NCBI RefSeq assembly: GCF_009939005.1
Contig: NZ_JAACJS010000015.1
Span: 808,325-872,324 of the forward strand
Direction of reading: 5' to 3'
Length of the DNA: 64,000 bases
DNA from: Sediminibacterium roseum
GTDB taxonomy: Bacteria; Bacteroidota; Bacteroidia; Chitinophagales; Chitinophagaceae
Under the pieces are notes generated by a model. It was not told where the DNA came from. It did not search any database and worked only from the letters and a program-made list of their open reading frames with translations. The position numbers and the translations under genes were made by a program. Of the stretch, positions 1-8,543 are shown one piece after another; the first letter of the stretch is position 1; each line of letters opens with the position of its first letter.

Positions 1-690
1 TCGGCACAACAGCAATTTGTTACAAAAGGACGCATAGAGTACGAAAGAAAAATGAACCAGCACAAACCAATGGAAGACCAGGCAGACAATGTCTGGTACC
101 AGCAGATGCTGAAAGTATACCCGAAGTTTGTAAACGATAACTACGAACTGCGTTTCGACACCAGGCGGTCCGTATATAAACTCGTAAAAGAAAATACAGA
201 GAACAAATACCTGCAGGGCATCAAACCTTCCATAGAAGAAGGCGTGGTGCAGGACCTGGATGCAAAGACAACCTCTACCAAAAGAGAGGTTTTTGAAAAC
301 ACATATCTTATCCAGGACAGCCTCCGCAACCTCGAATGGCGCATCACCGATGAAACACGCGAGATCGCGGGTTTTGAATGCAGGAAAGCGGTAACAAAGA
401 TCTGCGATTCTGTTTACGTGGTAGCCTTTTACACCGACCAGATCCCCGTGAGCAGCGGCCCCGAAACATTTGGCGGCTTACCGGGTATGATCCTGGGCCT
501 GGCCGTTCCAAGGTTGTACACCACCTGGTTTGCAACAAAAGTTGAACTGACCGAACCAACCACCGCACAACTCAGCCCCGTGCAGAAAGGAAAAAAAGTT
601 ACCTGGAGCCAACTGCAGGCAGAACTGCAGAAAGGTTTCAAAGACTGGGGAAAAGAAGCGGAGAAAAGAATCTGGGTTTCGTCGTTGTAG
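1..690 (+). CDS. GLPGLI family protein (5' end outside window)
   Basis: The reading frame is open from the first base, so this is the C-terminal 229 residues of a gene that starts upstream. The first residues, SAQQQFVTKGRIEYERK, look like the end of a signal peptide cleavage region followed by the conserved 'G-I-x-Y-E-R-K' opening of GLPGLI proteins. The family signature is present near the middle as FGGLPGMILGL, with Met replacing the usual Leu. GLPGLI proteins are exported, function-unknown proteins almost confined to Bacteroidota, often encoded near TonB receptors. An internal ATG at 52 is not the likely start, because it would remove the conserved opening strand. Confidence 0.85.
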   Translation, partial: SAQQQFVTKGRIEYERKMNQHKPMEDQADNVWYQQMLKVYPKFVNDNYELRFDTRRSVYKLVKENTENKYLQGIKPSIEEGVVQDLDAKTTSTKREVFENTYLIQDSLRNLEWRITDETREIAGFECRKAVTKICDSVYVVAFYTDQIPVSSGPETFGGLPGMILGLAVPRLYTTWFATKVELTEPTTAQLSPVQKGKKVTWSQLQAELQKGFKDWGKEAEKRIWVSSL

Positions 691-747
691 CGCCTGGCAA
701 TGTTCATTGAACTGGGTTAACAGACACAACGACCAATGCATTTATAC

Positions 748-777
748 AAAAGGCCGATGATGATCATCGGCCTTTTT
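748..777. terminator. Bidirectional intrinsic terminator
   Basis: An 11-12 bp stem (AAGGCCGATGA with its complement) encloses a very short loop, with A and T runs on either side. It lies between the convergent GLPGLI and cold-shock genes, so it can serve both strands. Confidence 0.8.
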
Positions 778-823
778 GATTTTATAATGAAGTATCAATT
801 CTCAATTCCTGTTTGCGGTTCGG

Positions 824-1021
824 CTAGCTGAGCGTTTGCACCCTTACCGCCATCGGCCCTTTTTTGCCGTCTTCTACTTCGTAAGAAACTTTCTCGTTTT
901 CTTTAAGTGTTTTGGTTGAGAGCGCTGTAACGTGAACAAAATATTCTTTTCCATCGCTGTCGTCTTTGATAAACCCGAAACCTTTTGTTTCGTTGAAAAA
1001 TTTTACTGTACCGGTAGCCAT
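824..1021 (-). CDS. Cold-shock protein, CspA family
   Basis: This 65-residue protein is a single cold-shock domain: a five-stranded OB-fold that binds single-stranded RNA or DNA. The RNP1 motif KGFGFI is near residues 13-18 and an RNP2-like FVHVTAL follows near residues 28-34. The length is normal for the family. It is the last gene of the minus-strand glgA-glgC-csp run, 62 bp downstream of glgC. It may have its own promoter in that gap, because csp genes usually carry structured leaders, but I cannot identify one with confidence. A strong hairpin terminator follows. Confidence 0.95.
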   Translation of the reverse strand: MATGTVKFFNETKGFGFIKDDSDGKEYFVHVTALSTKTLKENEKVSYEVEDGKKGPMAVRVQTLS

Positions 1022-1083
1022 AGCTGTAATTTTTTTGTGAATGTTGTTTACTACAAGCTAATCCATTTTTCCTTAAGCTTTTC

Positions 1084-2367
1084 TTAAATTACAAACCCAT
1101 CCGGGAGAACGGCTTGTTTTTTAACAACAACGATCCCGTCTTTCACGGTATACAATGCATGGTCGGTATTAACAAGATGTTTCCCGCCGTTGATCCGCAC
1201 ATCGTTCCCGATGCGGCAGTTTTTGTCGATGATTGCGTCTTTGATGTAGCAGCGTTCCCCGATCCCGATCATCGGAAGCCCTCTTTCTTTGTTGATGGCC
1301 ATTTCCTCTATCGTTTCATAGTAATCGTTACCCATAATGTAGGTGCTTACGATGGTTGTTCCATGGCCGATCCTTGCACGGATACCCACTACGCTTTGTT
1401 CAAGCCTGCTTGCCAGGATGATGGAACCTTCTGCGATGATGGTTTTCTCCAGCGTGGTACCCGAAATCTTTGCAGGGGGCAGCATACGCGCGCGGCTGTA
1501 AACGGTCTTGTTGTTGTCGAACAGGTTGAACGGTGGAATCTCCTGCGTGAGCGCGAGGTTGGCCTCGTAGAAAGAATAAATGTTCCCGATGTCTGTCCAG
1601 TATCCGTCGTACTGGAAACTGCTCACTTTAAAATTCGAGATCGAATCGGGAATGATCTCTTTTCCGAAATCGGTCGCATTCGGGTGTGCCGTATTCAACA
1701 GGTCGTAAAGCACCTGTTTGCTGAAAATATAAATACCCATGGATGCGAGATAGTGCTTGCCTGCTTTCTGCATGTCGGCGCCCGTGTCGCTTGCCCATTC
1801 CGGCAGCAGTTCTTTCTTTGGTTTTTCGATGAACGATGTGATGTAGCTCTGTTCGTCTGTTTTCAGTATGCCGAATTCCGGTGCATCGCGTTCATCCACC
1901 GGTATGGTGGCGATGGTGATATCGGCGCCGTTATTCTTGTGCGATTCCATCATCTCACCAAAGTCCATCTGGTACAATTGATCCCCGCTCAGGATAAGGA
2001 TGTATTCAAAATCCATGTTCCGTATGTGCCGCAGCGATTGCCGCACCGCATCTGCTGTGCCCTGGAACCAGCCCGGGTTATCGGGTGTTTGTTCGGCGGC
2101 AAGAATATCAACAAAGCCGGTACTGAAGGCGCTGAAGTGGTAGGTATTCTTGATGTGTTTATTGAGCGATGCCGAATTGAACTGCGTTAACACGAACATC
2201 CGGTTGATGTTGCTGTTGATGCAGTTGCTGATGGGTATATCTACCAGCCTGTATTTACCCGCAATGGGAACCGCCGGTTTCGAACGGCTCGCTGTAAGCG
2301 GGTACAACCTGCTGCCCGCTCCGCCACCGAGGATCACCGCAACAACTGATTTGGAAATGGTATTCAT
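1084..2367 (-). CDS. glgC: Glucose-1-phosphate adenylyltransferase
   Basis: This 427-residue enzyme makes ADP-glucose from ATP and glucose 1-phosphate, the committed step of bacterial glycogen synthesis. The N-terminal nucleotidyltransferase signature LGGGAGSRLYPLT is at about residues 13-25, followed by SKPAVPIAGKYRLVDIPISN, which holds the sugar-phosphate loop. LSGDQLYQMD supplies the metal-binding Asp, and the C-terminal third is the left-handed beta-helix typical of GlgC. It lies 53 bp downstream of glgA on the same strand, so the two are probably co-transcribed. GlgC enzymes are usually allosterically controlled, but the effector cannot be read from the sequence. Confidence 0.97.
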   Translation of the reverse strand: MNTISKSVVAVILGGGAGSRLYPLTASRSKPAVPIAGKYRLVDIPISNCINSNINRMFVLTQFNSASLNKHIKNTYHFSAFSTGFVDILAAEQTPDNPGWFQGTADAVRQSLRHIRNMDFEYILILSGDQLYQMDFGEMMESHKNNGADITIATIPVDERDAPEFGILKTDEQSYITSFIEKPKKELLPEWASDTGADMQKAGKHYLASMGIYIFSKQVLYDLLNTAHPNATDFGKEIIPDSISNFKVSSFQYDGYWTDIGNIYSFYEANLALTQEIPPFNLFDNNKTVYSRARMLPPAKISGTTLEKTIIAEGSIILASRLEQSVVGIRARIGHGTTIVSTYIMGNDYYETIEEMAINKERGLPMIGIGERCYIKDAIIDKNCRIGNDVRINGGKHLVNTDHALYTVKDGIVVVKKQAVLPDGFVI

Positions 2368-2420
2368 ATTTACAGTTTTAATAAGTTCGTTTTTGAAGTT
2401 GGGCCGATTCGCTCTCGCTT

Positions 2421-3839
2421 CTAACCCATGGCCGATTCGTAAACACCGAGGTACTCGTTCACCGTGCTTTCCCAGCTGTGATCGATCTGCATCATGTGCC
2501 TGCGCATTTTTTCCATTTGAGCGGCGTCTTTGAAAACGGTAACGGCGCGGCCGATGGAGTATTCCACATCGCTCACTGTAGCGTTGTTAAAGCGGATGCC
2601 GAAGCCGTCGGTATCACCCATATCCGTTACGGTATCCTGCAGCCCGCCCGTACTTCTTACAACAGGCACCGTGCCATAACGCATAGCATACATCTGGTTC
2701 AAACCGCAAGGTTCAACCCGGCTGGGCATCAATAAAAAATCTGCGCCAGCATACATTTTGTGGCTCAGTGTTTCATCGTATCCGATGGAACAGTTGAAGA
2801 TACCCTTGTAAGGCTCCACCATTTGCTGGAACTGCCATTCCACCTGCGTTTCGCCGCTGCCCAATACAAGAAAACAGGCCTGCGCCTGCGTATGGTGGAT
2901 GGCGGAGCGGATGGCTTCGGGTAAAATATCTGCGGCCTTCTCTCCTACCAACCTTCCTATAAAAACAAACAGGGGTTTGGTTGCATCGAGGCCAAACTGC
3001 TTACAGAGTTCTTCCTTGTTTTTCTGTTTGCCCTTAGTGACATTTTTTGTGCTGAAATGATGCGGCAGGTATTTATCCGTTGCGGGATCCCACACTTCAT
3101 TATCGATGCCGTTTAAGATACCGACACATTTCCCGCGCTCCATCTGGAACAATTTTTCGAGCCCGTTGGAACTCACACTCAGTTCATTCATGTAACTGTT
3201 GCTAACCGTGGTTACACGCGCCGCACATTTTACACCGGATGCAAGCGGGTTGATGTTTTCGGCCCAGTCGAGCATCCCTCTTTTCCAAAGATCCCAGCGC
3301 GGTATGTAGCGGCTCTTGTCCCAACCCATCCAGCCCTGGTATTGGGCATTGTGAATGGTAAGTATGGACGGCACATTGGCAAGCGAAGAAAAATCATAAC
3401 AGTACTGCATCATGAACGGGATCAACCCCGCATGGTGGTCGTGGCAATGCACCACATCGGGCCTGTGTTCCCAGCTGCTGATCCAGCTTACAACGGCAAT
3501 CTGGAAGGCGGTGAAACGTTCCGTATCATCATCGTACCCGTATATTTTCTGACGGTCGAGCAATCCGTTGATGTCTACAAGAAAAAGATCAAACCCAAGT
3601 TTATTGGTCGGTTCCTTGATGATGGTATAATCAAAGAACCAGCTGCCGAGGTTGGCAGAGCCTTTGAAATCAACGGTCCATTCGCTGTCGTACAAAAACC
3701 TGGTGCGGTACATCGGCATCACCACTTTGGCAATATGGCCGGCCTTGCATTGGTACTTCGGCAAGGCGCCTACAACATCGCCAAGGCCCCCTGCCTTGGC
3801 TACCGGGTAACATTCTGCTGACACATGTATGATTTCCAT
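2421..3839 (-). CDS. glgA: Glycogen synthase (ADP-glucose type, GT5)
   Basis: This 472-residue GT5 glycosyltransferase extends alpha-1,4-glucan chains from ADP-glucose. The N-terminal ADP-glucose-binding loop KAGGLGDVVGALP is at residues 15-27, where K-x-G-G-L is diagnostic. HCHDHHAGLIP and the C-terminal PSRVEPCGLNQMYAMRYG motif, which contains a catalytic Glu, complete the fold. The length is normal. It is the first gene of the glgA-glgC unit. A branching enzyme and phosphorylase, needed for full glycogen turnover, are not in this window. The divergently transcribed ROK kinase could provide glucose 6-phosphate for the pathway. Confidence 0.97.
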   Translation of the reverse strand: MEIIHVSAECYPVAKAGGLGDVVGALPKYQCKAGHIAKVVMPMYRTRFLYDSEWTVDFKGSANLGSWFFDYTIIKEPTNKLGFDLFLVDINGLLDRQKIYGYDDDTERFTAFQIAVVSWISSWEHRPDVVHCHDHHAGLIPFMMQYCYDFSSLANVPSILTIHNAQYQGWMGWDKSRYIPRWDLWKRGMLDWAENINPLASGVKCAARVTTVSNSYMNELSVSSNGLEKLFQMERGKCVGILNGIDNEVWDPATDKYLPHHFSTKNVTKGKQKNKEELCKQFGLDATKPLFVFIGRLVGEKAADILPEAIRSAIHHTQAQACFLVLGSGETQVEWQFQQMVEPYKGIFNCSIGYDETLSHKMYAGADFLLMPSRVEPCGLNQMYAMRYGTVPVVRSTGGLQDTVTDMGDTDGFGIRFNNATVSDVEYSIGRAVTVFKDAAQMEKMRRHMMQIDHSWESTVNEYLGVYESAMG

Positions 3840-4026
3840 GGAGGGAGGAAAAATTTGTCTTTCAAATTAAGCTAGTCTGTTCGTGAAAACAAATTTGTTT
3901 GAGCCCGCTGAAAGCTACTGGGTGTTAGCGGTAAGCTTTTTTGGTGAACAGGAATCTTGTTTGAGCTGTAGCGTGTATCTTGTGGCTTGTAGCTTTTTCA
4001 GCAACCTAAAGCAGACTAAATAAATT

Positions 4027-4983
4027 ATGGGACCTTTATCAATTGGCGTTGACATTGGTGGCACGGGCACCAAGTTCGGGATCGTAGACACGGTGGGCAA
4101 CCTTTTGTTCTCGAGTGAAATGTCGACCAGGAATCATCCAGACGTTGAGGGATTTATTGACGAGTTGTACGAACGGCTTCTCCCGCTGATCGAACAATCA
4201 GGCGGTGTGGGCAGGTTCAAAGGCATCGGCCTCGGCGCGCCCAACGGAAATTATTATACCGGTACCGTTGAGTATGCACCCAACCTGCCATGGAAAGGAA
4301 TTCTTCCACTGGCAAAACTGGTGGAAGCAAAATTCGGCCTTCCTGTTGTGCTTACCAACGATGCCAATGCAGCGGCACTGGGCGAAATGATGTATGGTGT
4401 TGCAAAGGGCATGAAAGACTTTATTATGATCACCCTCGGCACCGGTGTGGGAAGCGGTATCGTTGCCAACGGAACACTGATTTACGGGCACGACGGTTTT
4501 GCGGGCGAACTCGGCCATACCATCATCATTCCCGATGGGCGCATACACGCGGGCACCGGTAAAAAAGGATCGCTCGAAAGTTATGCATCGGCCACAGGTG
4601 TTACACTTACCACCATTGAACTGTTGGAAGCGAGCGACAAACCGAGCCTGCTCCGCGATATCCCGAAAGAAAAACTCGACTCCAAAAAAGTGTACGAAGC
4701 GGCCATGGCGGGTGATGAACTTGCTAAGGAAATTTTTGAATACACGGGAAAAATACTCGGTATGGCGCTTGCGAACTTCGTGATGTTCTCGAGCCCCGAA
4801 GCAATCGTATTGTTCGGCGGATTGATGAAGGCCGGCGACCTCATCTTAAAACCCACCCGCGAGCACATGGAGGAAAACCTGATCCAGGTGTTCCAGAACA
4901 AAGTAAAAATACTGGTGAGCCATCTCAAAGAATCCGACGCCGCCATTCTTGGCGCTTCGGCATTGGTGTGGGAGATCAAATAA
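4027..4983 (+). CDS. ROK family sugar kinase (glucokinase-like) without zinc cysteines
   Basis: This 318-residue cytoplasmic kinase probably phosphorylates glucose or a related hexose. The phosphate-binding loop DIGGTGTKFGIVD is at residues 9-21, the catalytic Asp is in TNDANAAALGE (Asp112), and the ATP-binding segment ITLGTGVGSGIV is at about residues 135-146. The ROK signature region keeps GELGHTIIIPDG, but the usual CxCGxxGC zinc motif is replaced by HAGTGKKGS at residues 174-182, followed by the conserved LESYASATG. It is therefore a cysteine-less ROK subtype. It is transcribed away from glgA, which fits carbohydrate storage. Substrate specificity is inferred from the family only. Confidence 0.85.
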   Translation: MGPLSIGVDIGGTGTKFGIVDTVGNLLFSSEMSTRNHPDVEGFIDELYERLLPLIEQSGGVGRFKGIGLGAPNGNYYTGTVEYAPNLPWKGILPLAKLVEAKFGLPVVLTNDANAAALGEMMYGVAKGMKDFIMITLGTGVGSGIVANGTLIYGHDGFAGELGHTIIIPDGRIHAGTGKKGSLESYASATGVTLTTIELLEASDKPSLLRDIPKEKLDSKKVYEAAMAGDELAKEIFEYTGKILGMALANFVMFSSPEAIVLFGGLMKAGDLILKPTREHMEENLIQVFQNKVKILVSHLKESDAAILGASALVWEIK

Positions 4984-4999
4984 GGATATCCCGGAAAGC

Positions 5000-5059
5000 A
5001 AAAGAGAAAAGATGAAGTGAAAGTTCTGTAAACCCCTTTCACTTCATCTTTTCTCTTTT
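5000..5059. terminator. Bidirectional terminator with a perfect 24-bp stem
   Basis: The segment 5000-5023 is exactly complementary to 5036-5059, with a 12-nt loop. It sits between the convergent ROK kinase and phosphodiester glycosidase genes. The stem is A-rich on its left side and T-rich on its right, so both transcripts end in a pyrimidine-rich tract. Confidence 0.85.
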
Positions 5060-5089
5060 GTTTTAGGAAGCGTGAACTTTATCAGTAAC

Positions 5090-6040
5090 CTATTTGGCCT
5101 TGATCATAAACACAGCCGGCACCTGCCGTTGCTGTTCTTTATCGCTTGGTGTGATGGTTTGTTTTCCATTCACCAGCATACAACTGCTTCCGCCGCCATC
5201 GAGGTTCAATGCTTCAACGCAGCCGATCTCTTTGAGCATTCTTGCCTCCTGCGTTAAAGTTGCACCCTCGGCTTTGTTTGGGAAACGGCCCTCGATCACG
5301 AGCATGATGAGTTTGCCGTCTTTTGTATAGCCCATTGCGGTGCGGGGATGTTTGTCGTCTATCTGCTTGCCACCGAATTTCATTTCTTCGTTGTTGGAGA
5401 TCTTTACCTCACCGTCTTGCACCAGTACGGGCCCTCCGCCTACGGCAGCATCCATTTTCCATTTTTTAAAATCTCCCATCTGTAACATTTCTTTTCCTGT
5501 ATGTTTTGCAACGGAATCCTTAAATGCCGCAATGGGCTTCTGGCTCGCGTACGGAATCGACTGGGCAGAATCGGTGTAAAGCCATGCCACATCGGCCTTC
5601 CTGTTTCGGGCAATGCCGATCGCGCTTCCAAACGGGTGGCGGTAAGTGAAAGTGTCTTTCCCCCTTCCGTTAATCGTATGTTGCTGGTAGGCGGCCATCT
5701 TTCCTTCTTTCACCACTACATTCAGATTGCTGTTGTGCACAAATTCAAAAAAGGTGCAATTCATCACCAGCAGCGGCTTGCCTTCCTGTTCAAAATATTG
5801 CGTTGGCGTTAAACGTTTGCCGTTGCCCACCTGTGTAGTGAATTCGATCCCTTTTTCTTTCAGGTCCGCGCTTACGTAATAAGCGATATTGGGTTTCCCG
5901 TCAACCAGGTCGTTGGTCGTGTAAACATGCACCCCCTTTGGCAAAGGGCCGTACAGCGAATCAACATTTTTCCAGTTCCACTGTGCCTGCACAGCCAGGG
6001 TTGCTATTGCCAGAACAAAAACTGCTGCTATTTTTTTCAT
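5090..6040 (-). CDS. Exported phosphodiester glycosidase family protein (NAGPA/DUF2233)
   Basis: This 316-residue protein starts with a signal peptide (MKKIAAVFVLAIATLAVQAQ). The C-terminal half has the family hallmark ALNLDGGGSSCMLVNG, preceded by PRTAMGYTKDGKLIMLVIEGR, typical of the phosphodiester glycosidase domain first known from the human mannose 6-phosphate uncovering enzyme. Relatives hydrolyse sugar phosphodiester or glycoside bonds outside the cytoplasm. The natural substrate is unknown here. It is a single-gene unit bounded by terminators on both sides. Confidence 0.88.
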   Translation of the reverse strand: MKKIAAVFVLAIATLAVQAQWNWKNVDSLYGPLPKGVHVYTTNDLVDGKPNIAYYVSADLKEKGIEFTTQVGNGKRLTPTQYFEQEGKPLLVMNCTFFEFVHNSNLNVVVKEGKMAAYQQHTINGRGKDTFTYRHPFGSAIGIARNRKADVAWLYTDSAQSIPYASQKPIAAFKDSVAKHTGKEMLQMGDFKKWKMDAAVGGGPVLVQDGEVKISNNEEMKFGGKQIDDKHPRTAMGYTKDGKLIMLVIEGRFPNKAEGATLTQEARMLKEIGCVEALNLDGGGSSCMLVNGKQTITPSDKEQQRQVPAVFMIKAK

Positions 6041-6050
6041 ACCACAATAC

Positions 6051-6080
6051 TAAAAAAGAAACGCCGGAATTGATCCGGCG
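6051..6080 (-). terminator. Intrinsic terminator after lipA
   Basis: CGCCGGA at 6062-6068 pairs with TCCGGCG at 6074-6080. On the minus strand the stem is followed by a T-rich tract (6051-6060), just beyond the lipA stop codon. Confidence 0.75.
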
Positions 6081-6149
6081 CCTGTCAATGATTTATTATT
6101 TTTTTTGAAGGGATCCAAGTTAAAACTTTGCCCATGCACTGCGGCCCGT

Positions 6150-7085
6150 TTACGCTGTGGCCTGCAGTTTTTCTTCGTTCCATTTGTTTTTGCCATAGCC
6201 CGGTATCACATGTTTTTCGCTGTGATAAGAAGAACGCACGAGCGGGCCGCTTTCTACGTAGTCGAACCCAAGTTCATAACCGATCTCCCTTAATTCAGCA
6301 AACTCATCGGGATGCACAAAACGTTGAACGGGTAAATGTTTTTTTGTGGGTTGAAGGTATTGGCCGAGTGTAAGCACATCGCAACCTACGGCAACCAGGT
6401 CTTCCATGCTTTGGATAACCTCTTCTTTGGTTTCGCCCAGCCCGAGCATAATGCCTGTTTTTGTGCGCATGCCGCCTTGTTTCAGCAAACGCAGTACTTC
6501 CAGGCTGCGGCGGTATTTAGCTTGTATGCGAACCTGGCGCGTCATGCGTTCAACTGTTTCCATGTTGTGGCTAACCACATCGGGCGCTGCATTGATGATG
6601 CGTTGTACCTGGTCTTCCCTTCCCTGGAAATCAGGGATAAGTGTTTCGAGTGTGGTATCCGGGTTCAACCCTTTTACGGCCTCGATGGTGTTGTACCAGA
6701 TGATCGATCCGCCATCTTTCAGTTCGTCGCGGTCAACACTCGTGATCACCGCATGTTTTACCTTCATCAGGTTGATGGCCTCGGCAACGCGCTGGGGTTC
6801 GTCCCAGTCAACGGCGCCCGGTCTTCCTGTAGCAACGGCGCAGAATCCGCAACTGCGGGTGCACACATTTCCCAGGATCATGAAGGTGGCTGTTCCTGCG
6901 CCCCAGCACTCACCCATATTGGGGCAGTTGCCGCTTTCGCAGATGGTGTGGAGCTTATGGGTATCTACGAGTCCGCGCACATGCTTATAGCTCTCGCCAA
7001 TAGGCAGTTTTACGCGTAACCAGTTGGGTTTTTTGACTGGAAATTCAGCAGCTTCTGTTTTCGCTACCACGGGTAATTCTTGCAT
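6150..7085 (-). CDS. lipA: Lipoyl synthase
   Basis: This radical-SAM enzyme inserts two sulfur atoms into octanoylated carrier proteins to make lipoyl groups for pyruvate and 2-oxoglutarate dehydrogenases. At 311 residues its length is normal. It has both cluster motifs: the auxiliary-cluster cysteines 49, 54 and 60 ([12 protein letters not shown]) and the radical-SAM cysteines 75, 79 and 82 (CTRSCGFC). The C-terminal RSSYHSEKH carries the conserved Ser that caps the auxiliary cluster. It is a stand-alone gene with its own promoter and terminator. PdhB, part of a lipoate-dependent complex, is encoded at 29.3-30.2 kb. Confidence 0.98.
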   Translation of the reverse strand: MQELPVVAKTEAAEFPVKKPNWLRVKLPIGESYKHVRGLVDTHKLHTICESGNCPNMGECWGAGTATFMILGNVCTRSCGFCAVATGRPGAVDWDEPQRVAEAINLMKVKHAVITSVDRDELKDGGSIIWYNTIEAVKGLNPDTTLETLIPDFQGREDQVQRIINAAPDVVSHNMETVERMTRQVRIQAKYRRSLEVLRLLKQGGMRTKTGIMLGLGETKEEVIQSMEDLVAVGCDVLTLGQYLQPTKKHLPVQRFVHPDEFAELREIGYELGFDYVESGPLVRSSYHSEKHVIPGYGKNKWNEEKLQATA

Positions 7086-7126
7086 TTCAGTACCTCTTTA
7101 TAAGTGAGAAGACGGGCTTCAGACCA

Positions 7127-7134
7127 CAAAAGTA
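7127..7134 (-). promoter_or_regulatory. TAnnTTTG promoter element of lipA
   Basis: On the minus strand this reads TACTTTTG, a perfect match to the Bacteroidota -7 consensus TAnnTTTG, about 42 nt upstream of the lipA start. No convincing -33 TTTG box was found. Confidence 0.5.
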
Positions 7135-7136
7135 AC

Positions 7137-7967
7137 TTACTTTCTCTTACCAAAAACAAGGGAGATATAGGCGTTGAAAAAGAACTTGTTCTCCTTGTTC
7201 AGCAGCATGATGGGCATTGCTTTGCTGTAGTATTCTGCATTTACACCCACTTCGATGGCCGAAAGCAGCTCATTGTAGCGACCGTAGTCGAAACGGAGCG
7301 CCGCGCGGGCATGTGCGCCGGGAACAAATTTGATCTCGTTAAACCCTTTGAAGAGGCCGCCTTTGCCGATGATGATGGTAGGATCGAGGAAAAGCGCATC
7401 GTTGTTGTCGTATTTGATCTGTTCGCGGGCATGCGTGGTCGGGTTCTCTATCTCGATGTAGTAAGGTTTTAACAAACCTGCCGTTAGCCCGCCTCCGTAA
7501 ATAGCGGAAACTGCAACACCGTTCTTATTGCCCTTGCCGCCAATGAGCGTTTGCTGGCCAAGGCCCGCTTTCAGGTAATAGAAGTTATTCTGTTTGCCAT
7601 AGATGTAACTCGAAACAACCAGGAAACCCTGTGAAGCGGTGAGTGTGGGTATCTTTTCTTCTTTGGGGTGTTTTCTTTCACCAAACTCGAGCCACCAGAG
7701 GTTGGTCTTGGTAATGGTCTTGTATTTGCCATGCTCATAGAACATGCCCCATCCGTCTGTGTTGAATTTGAAACCAAATGCGCCCTGCTTCTGGAAAATC
7801 AGCGCCCCTTCCTCTTCCTGCTTGATCAGTTGATTGATCTTTTCCCTGCGCTCCGCCTTTTTCAGTTGTTTGGCATCGGGGCCGGCAGTTGTTTTAACTC
7901 TCTGCTGGGCAGAAACCACCAACGAACTCAATACGAATGTTATTAAAAATAGCTTCTTCACTTCCAT
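7137..7967 (-). CDS. Exported outer-membrane beta-barrel-like protein, function unknown
   Basis: I chose the ATG at 7967, because it begins a clear signal peptide (MEVKKLFLITFVLSSLVVSAQQ). An in-frame start at 8015 would put 16 residues in front of it and overlap the divergent OsmC gene. The mature part opens with a charged, probably helical stretch (KQLKKAERREKINQLIKQEE), followed by alternating hydrophobic strands with repeated aromatic and Gly residues, ending in a strand with FFFNAYISLVFG. This fits a small outer-membrane barrel. I recognise no named family beyond that. It faces osmC with 38 bp between the two starts. Confidence 0.7.
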   Translation of the reverse strand: MEVKKLFLITFVLSSLVVSAQQRVKTTAGPDAKQLKKAERREKINQLIKQEEEGALIFQKQGAFGFKFNTDGWGMFYEHGKYKTITKTNLWWLEFGERKHPKEEKIPTLTASQGFLVVSSYIYGKQNNFYYLKAGLGQQTLIGGKGNKNGVAVSAIYGGGLTAGLLKPYYIEIENPTTHAREQIKYDNNDALFLDPTIIIGKGGLFKGFNEIKFVPGAHARAALRFDYGRYNELLSAIEVGVNAEYYSKAMPIMLLNKENKFFFNAYISLVFGKRK

Positions 7968-8005
7968 TTGGTTTGTTACTTGTAAATTTATGGCAAAATG
8001 ACACA

Positions 8006-8425
8006 ATGACTTCACAAATTATTTATAAAGGCGAATTAAGAACCACCGCCACCCATATCCAGAGCGGAACCGTGATCGAAACCGATGCGCCAACCGACAA
8101 CCAGGGCAAAGGGGAGCGTTTTTCACCTACAGACCTGGTGGCCGTTGCGCTTGCCACCTGTATGGCAACCACGATGGCGATCAAATCGCGCACCATGAAC
8201 ATCGAGCTCGAGGGAACCACGATCGAGATCACCAAAGTGATGGCCAGCGACCCACGCCGCATCAGCCAACTGGCCGTAACCGTAAAATTCGCCAAAGCGC
8301 TCACCCTCGATAAAAAAGAACGCGACATACTCGAACACACTGCCCTGACCTGCCCCGTAGCAAGATCGCTGCATCCGGATGTGAGACAGGAGATCGGGTT
8401 TGAATGGAACGAAAACCATAATTAG
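8006..8425 (+). CDS. OsmC family protein (peroxiredoxin-like)
   Basis: This 139-residue protein has the OsmC/Ohr fold. The two redox-active cysteines are in ALATCMATTMAIKS and LTCPVARSLHPD, the usual spacing for the resolving and peroxidatic pair. Family members reduce organic hydroperoxides, often using lipoylated proteins as electron donors. The start at 8006 was chosen because the longer frame overlaps the divergent gene and lacks homologous content. The last two codons (AAT TAG) form the first unit of the heptamer repeat that follows. A second OsmC-type protein from a different subgroup is encoded at 20107-20523. Confidence 0.88.
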   Translation: MTSQIIYKGELRTTATHIQSGTVIETDAPTDNQGKGERFSPTDLVAVALATCMATTMAIKSRTMNIELEGTTIEITKVMASDPRRISQLAVTVKFAKALTLDKKERDILEHTALTCPVARSLHPDVRQEIGFEWNENHN

Positions 8426-8543
8426 TAATTAGTAATTAAGAATTAGGAATTAAGAATTAGGAATTAAGAATTAAGAATTACGGGTTGCCGGTACCCGAGC
8501 TTACTTTCAAATTCCTAATTCCTAATTCCTAATTCCTAATTTT
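8420..8543. repeat. Inverted arrays of an AATTAGG-type heptamer
   Basis: On the left (8420-8480), the 7-bp unit AATTAGT/AATTAAG/AATTAGG repeats eight times plus a partial unit. On the right (8508-8543), the same unit repeats four times on the opposite strand. The arms can pair around a GC-rich centre (CGGGT to ACCCG, 8481-8497). Both convergent genes stop inside the arms: OsmC in the left arm and DUF2851 in the right arm, whose C-terminal LGIRN residues are encoded by repeat units. It probably acts as a shared terminator-like hairpin. Confidence 0.85.

Noticed and set aside
1114..2190. Long plus-strand frame across glgC
   Set aside because: It is antisense to an intact glgC gene with all expected motifs, and its translation is rich in Cys, His and Phe with no family features. 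Codon bias of the real gene explains its length.
8420..8543. Heptamer array considered as CRISPR or insertion-sequence ends
   Set aside because: The unit is 7 bp with no spacers, and there are no cas genes or transposase. Simple tandem repetition is the best description.
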